A stretch of 64,000 nucleotides of DNA from Burkholderia catarinensis. Lineage in GTDB: Bacteria; Pseudomonadota; Gammaproteobacteria; Burkholderiales; Burkholderiaceae. Position 1 is the stretch's first letter. Every line of letters starts with the position of its first letter. This document shows positions 60,908 through 64,000 of this stretch, in pieces. Position numbers and translations under genes: made by a program. Location of the stretch: NCBI RefSeq assembly GCF_001883705.2, contig NZ_MDEQ02000003.1, forward strand, positions 186,001 to 250,000. Direction: 5' to 3'. Below the pieces are notes generated by a model that ran no database searches, was not told the origin of the DNA, and saw nothing but the letters and a program-made list of their open reading frames with translations.

Positions 60908-62266
60908 ATGACCGACATCAGCACCGCCGCCCAGCAGGACGACACGAACCTCCGCACCGACGCCGCCTGGCTCGACGCGCACTGGATGCCGTTCACGGCC
61001 AACCGCCAGTTCAAGGCCGACCCGCGCATGATCGTGTCGGGCAACGGCGCGTATTACACGGACGGCGAAGGCCGCAAGATCTTCGACGGCCTGTCGGGCC
61101 TCTGGTGCACGGGCCTCGGTCACGGCCGCACGGAAATCGTCGAAGCCGTGAGCCGTCAGGTCGCGCAGCTCGACTACGCGCCGGCGTTCCAGTTCGGCCA
61201 TCCGAAATCGTTCGAACTCGCCAACAAGATCAAGGACCTGACGCCGGCCGGCCTCGACTACGTGTTCTTCACGGGGTCGGGCTCGGAAGCGGCCGACACG
61301 TCGCTGAAGCTGGCCCGCGCTTACTGGCGCGCGAAGGGCAAGGGCACGAAGACGCGCCTGATCGGCCGCGAGAAGGGCTACCACGGCGTGAACTTCGGCG
61401 GCATCTCGGTCGGCGGGATCGGGCCGAACCGCAAGCTGTTCGGCCAGGGCCTCGACGCCGATTTCCTGCCGCACACGCAACTCGCCGAGAACAAGTTCTC
61501 GCGCGGGATGCCCGAGCACGGCGCCGAGCTGGCCGACCGCCTGCTCGATCTGATCGCGCTGCACGACGCGTCGAACATCGCGGCCGTGATCGTCGAGCCG
61601 TTCTCCGGTTCGGCGGGCGTGGTCGTGCCGCCGAAGGGCTATCTGAAGCGGCTGCGCGACATCTGTACCGCGCACGACATCCTGCTGATCTTCGACGAGG
61701 TCATCACGGGCTTCGGCCGTGCCGGCGCAATGACGGGCGCCGACGCGTTCGGCGTGACGCCGGACATCATGAACTTCGCGAAGCAGGTGACGAACGGCGT
61801 GCAGCCGCTCGGCGGCGTTGTCGCATCGAAGGAAATCTACGACACGTTCATGGCGGCGGGCGGCCCCGAGTACATGCTCGAGTTCCCGCACGGCTACACG
61901 TATTCGGCGCACCCGGTCGCGTGCGCGGCCGGCGTCGCGGCGCTCGACCTGCTCGTGAAGGAAGACGCAGTGGCCCGCGTGCGCGATCTCGCGCCGCATT
62001 TCGAGGCAGCGGTGCACGGGCTGAAGGGCCAGCGCCACATCACGGACATCCGCAACTACGGGCTGGCTGCCGGCCTGACGATCGCGGCGCTGCCGGGCGA
62101 GCCGGCACGGCGCCCGTACGAGATCGCGATGCGCTGCTGGGCGAAGGGTTTCTACGTGCGCTACGGCGGCGACACGATCCAGCTCGCGCCGCCGTTCATC
62201 TCGGAGAAGCGCGAGATCGACAACCTGGTCAACGCGCTGTCCGACGCGCTGAACGAAGTGGACTGA
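60908..62266 (+). CDS. bauA: Beta-alanine:pyruvate aminotransferase (class III, omega-type)
   Basis: 452 residues from ATG 60908; a GTG at 60863 would add 15 residues without a better binding site. AHWMPFTANRQFKADPRMIV and GLSGLWCTGLGHGR are characteristic of beta-alanine-pyruvate transaminases. PLP sites: FFTGSGSEAADTSLKLARAY, EPFSGSAGVV, LLIFDEVITGFGRAG and the lysine Lys292 in NFAKQVTNG. It transfers the amino group of beta-alanine to pyruvate, giving malonate semialdehyde. mmsA follows 49 bp downstream. Confidence 0.92.
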   Translation: MTDISTAAQQDDTNLRTDAAWLDAHWMPFTANRQFKADPRMIVSGNGAYYTDGEGRKIFDGLSGLWCTGLGHGRTEIVEAVSRQVAQLDYAPAFQFGHPKSFELANKIKDLTPAGLDYVFFTGSGSEAADTSLKLARAYWRAKGKGTKTRLIGREKGYHGVNFGGISVGGIGPNRKLFGQGLDADFLPHTQLAENKFSRGMPEHGAELADRLLDLIALHDASNIAAVIVEPFSGSAGVVVPPKGYLKRLRDICTAHDILLIFDEVITGFGRAGAMTGADAFGVTPDIMNFAKQVTNGVQPLGGVVASKEIYDTFMAAGGPEYMLEFPHGYTYSAHPVACAAGVAALDLLVKEDAVARVRDLAPHFEAAVHGLKGQRHITDIRNYGLAAGLTIAALPGEPARRPYEIAMRCWAKGFYVRYGGDTIQLAPPFISEKREIDNLVNALSDALNEVD

Positions 62267-62315
62267 GCCGCCGCTCGCCCGTCGCGACAACCGAATTCAC
62301 GAAAGAGCCAGACCC

Positions 62316-63833
62316 ATGAAACACGACAGCAATGTGACCTCCACCATCGGCCACCTGATCGACGGCAAGCGCGTCGACGGCGGCAGCCGCGTCCAGCCGG
62401 TGTTCGACCCGGCCACCGGCGAATCGCACAAGAGCGTCGCGCTTGCCGACAAGCTGACCGTCGAAGCCGCGATCGCATCCGCGCAGGCCGCGTTCCCAGC
62501 CTGGCGCAACACGCCGCCGCTGAAGCGCGCACGCGTGATGAGCCGCTTCAAGACGCTGCTCGAAGAGCACGCGGACGAGCTGTGCGCGCTGATCACGGCC
62601 GAGCACGGCAAGGTGCTCGCCGATGCGATGGGCGAACTGCAGCGCGGGATCGAGAACGTCGAATACGCAACCTACGTACCCGAGCTGCTGAAGGGCGAGC
62701 ACAGCAAGAACGTCGGCCCCGCGATCGATTCGTGGAGCGAGTTCCAGGCGCTCGGCGTGGCGGCCGGCATCACGCCGTTCAACTTCCCGGTGATGGTGCC
62801 GCTGTGGATGTGGCCGATGGCCGTCGCGTGCGGCAACACGTTCGTGCTGAAGCCGTCCGAGCGCACGCCGTCGTCGACGCTGCGCATGGCCGAGCTCGCG
62901 CTCGAGGCCGGCTTGCCGCCGGGCGTGCTGAACGTCGTGAACGGCGACAAGGAAGCGGTCGACACGCTCCTGACCGACCCGCGCGTGAAGGCCGTGAGCT
63001 TCGTCGGCTCGACGCCGATCGCCGAATACATCTATTCGACCGGCTGCGCGCACGGCAAGCGCGTGCAGGCGCTCGGCGGCGCGAAGAACTTCGCCGTGGT
63101 GATGCCGGACGCCGACATCGGCAACGCGGTGAACGCGCTGATGGGCGCCGCGTACGGTTCGTGCGGCGAGCGCTGCATGGCGATTCCGCTGGTCGTCGCG
63201 ATCGGCGACGAGACGGGCGACAAGGTCGTCGCGGGGCTGAAGGCCGAGATCGAGAAGATGAAGGTCGGCCCCGGCAACGGCGCGGGCGTCGACATGGGCC
63301 CGCTCGTCACGCAGCAGCATTTCGAGAAGGTGACGGGCTTCGTCGAAGCGGGCGTGGAAGCGGGCGCGACGCTCGTCGTCGACGGGCGCAGCGTGAAGGT
63401 CGACGGCCACGACGGCGGCTACTACCTCGGCCCGTGCCTGTTCGACGACGTGAAGCCCGGCATGCCGATCTACCAGCACGAGATCTTCGGGCCCGTGCTC
63501 GGCGTGATCCGCCTGAAGTCGCTCGACGAGGCGATGGCGCTGATCGACGCGCACGAATACGGCAACGGCACGTGCCTGTTCACGCGCGACGGCGAGGCCG
63601 CGCGCTACTTCAGCGACAACATCCAGATCGGCATGGTCGGCATCAACGTGCCGCTGCCGGTGCCGGTCGCGTACCACTCGTTCGGCGGCTGGAAGCGTTC
63701 GCTGTTCGGCGACCTGCACGCATACGGCCCGGACGCCGTGCGCTTCTATACGAAGCGCAAGACGATCACGCAGCGCTGGCCGTCGGCCGGCGTGCGCGAA
63801 GGGACGGTGTTCAGCTTCCCGTCGAACCGCTGA
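62316..63833 (+). CDS. mmsA: CoA-acylating methylmalonate/malonate-semialdehyde dehydrogenase
   Basis: 505 residues, aldehyde dehydrogenase superfamily. TIGHLIDGKRVDGGSRVQPV at the start, ITPFNFPVMVPLWMWPMAVA (cofactor/substrate pocket), and the catalytic Cys287 in YGSCGERCMAIPLVV identify the MMSDH group, which lacks the usual general-base glutamate and uses CoA. With bauA it completes beta-alanine to malonate semialdehyde to acetyl-CoA plus CO2. GAAAGAGCCAG lies before the ATG; a strong terminator follows. Confidence 0.95.
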   Translation: MKHDSNVTSTIGHLIDGKRVDGGSRVQPVFDPATGESHKSVALADKLTVEAAIASAQAAFPAWRNTPPLKRARVMSRFKTLLEEHADELCALITAEHGKVLADAMGELQRGIENVEYATYVPELLKGEHSKNVGPAIDSWSEFQALGVAAGITPFNFPVMVPLWMWPMAVACGNTFVLKPSERTPSSTLRMAELALEAGLPPGVLNVVNGDKEAVDTLLTDPRVKAVSFVGSTPIAEYIYSTGCAHGKRVQALGGAKNFAVVMPDADIGNAVNALMGAAYGSCGERCMAIPLVVAIGDETGDKVVAGLKAEIEKMKVGPGNGAGVDMGPLVTQQHFEKVTGFVEAGVEAGATLVVDGRSVKVDGHDGGYYLGPCLFDDVKPGMPIYQHEIFGPVLGVIRLKSLDEAMALIDAHEYGNGTCLFTRDGEAARYFSDNIQIGMVGINVPLPVPVAYHSFGGWKRSLFGDLHAYGPDAVRFYTKRKTITQRWPSAGVREGTVFSFPSNR

Positions 63834-63875
63834 CGCGCATTCCGGCTGCATGCAGCCGGCGCGAAGGCACAAAGG

Positions 63876-63907
63876 CCCGCCCCGATCGACGATCCGGGCG
63901 GGTTTTT
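63876..63907 (+). terminator. Intrinsic terminator of bauA-mmsA
   Basis: CCCGCCC (63876-63882) pairs with GGGCGGG (63896-63902), then TTTTT. A perfect 18-bp palindrome CCGGCTGCATGCAGCCGG (63842-63859) lies just before it. Confidence 0.9.
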
Positions 63908-63949
63908 GTTACGTCCGCGCCGAGTGCGCGGAAAACGGCGGAAGAGCGC

Positions 63950-64000
63950 TTACGGCGCGACCACGTGCCACATGTTCTTGAAGTTGTCGCCGTTGCGGTC
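63950..64000 (-). CDS. C-terminal end of an unidentified protein (runs off right edge)
   Basis: Sixteen codons and TAA in the minus strand, reading DRNGDNFKNMWHVVAP. Codon use is normal for this genome and the stop lies 43 bp from the mmsA terminator, the expected place for a convergent gene end. Too short to assign a family. Confidence 0.6.
   Translation of the reverse strand, partial: DRNGDNFKNMWHVVAP

Overview
The window is high-GC, densely coded proteobacterial DNA and looks like a secondary chromosome of a Burkholderia species, most likely the B. cepacia complex. Reasons: very high third-position GC, a Burkholderia-type trimeric porin, many LysR/AraC/MocR/IclR/Lrp regulators each paired with a small accessory operon, two drug-efflux systems and several catabolic or detoxification cassettes. 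I see no rRNA, tRNA, CRISPR, phage or insertion sequence. Assignments come from reading the sequence and from family knowledge, not from database searches.

Layout. 0-2.5 kb: LysR fragment divergent from a cysteine-dioxygenase-like cupin and a four-domain rhodanese. 2.6-6.9 kb: lipoprotein glycerophosphodiesterase, a solitary squalene/phytoene synthase, and a porin with a strong terminator. 7.1-12.4 kb: TetR-controlled ABC efflux operon (tetR, adaptor, ATPase, permease, outer-membrane factor) with 4-nt overlaps at several junctions. 12.5-17.3 kb: cupin, AhpD-like protein, MocR, LysR and SDR genes, with an 11-bp and an 8-bp tandem repeat between genes. 17.4-22.0 kb: fructan locus (secreted GH32, levansucrase GH68, divergent LacI) with clear operators. 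22.0-26.1 kb: DJ-1 protein and Old Yellow Enzyme behind two TetR-type operators, an AI-2E transporter and an OsmE-like lipoprotein. 26.1-28.6 kb: SDR, AraC, LysE exporter.

28.7-37.0 kb: a five-gene minus-strand operon, RND pump, adaptor, outer-membrane channel, response regulator, histidine kinase. 37.1-39.7 kb: Crp/Fnr regulator divergent from an acyl-CoA synthetase with an FNR-like box between. 39.8-40.5 kb: HigBA-like toxin-antitoxin pair with a 28-bp perfect palindrome. 40.6-47.0 kb: YqaA-like protein, K+ channel, LysE exporter divergent from Lrp, and a beta-propeller/phosphoesterase lipoprotein. 47.4-53.2 kb: a double-length (tandem) IclR regulator divergent from a metallo-beta-lactamase-fold protein with altered metal ligands and two paralogous MFS carriers. 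53.2-59.8 kb: possible GAF remnant, SDR divergent from a GlxA-type AraC regulator, epoxide hydrolase, cupin, and a marR-membrane protein-MFS operon with an elaborate nested operator. 59.9-63.8 kb: LysR divergent from bauA-mmsA (beta-alanine to acetyl-CoA). A partial unknown gene ends the window.

The best candidates for something under-described are the double IclR / MBL / twin-MFS module (47.4-53.2 kb), the cysteine dioxygenase plus four-rhodanese pair, the two-operator DJ-1/OYE promoter with no adjacent repressor gene, and the 8-bp tandem repeat between two divergent regulators.
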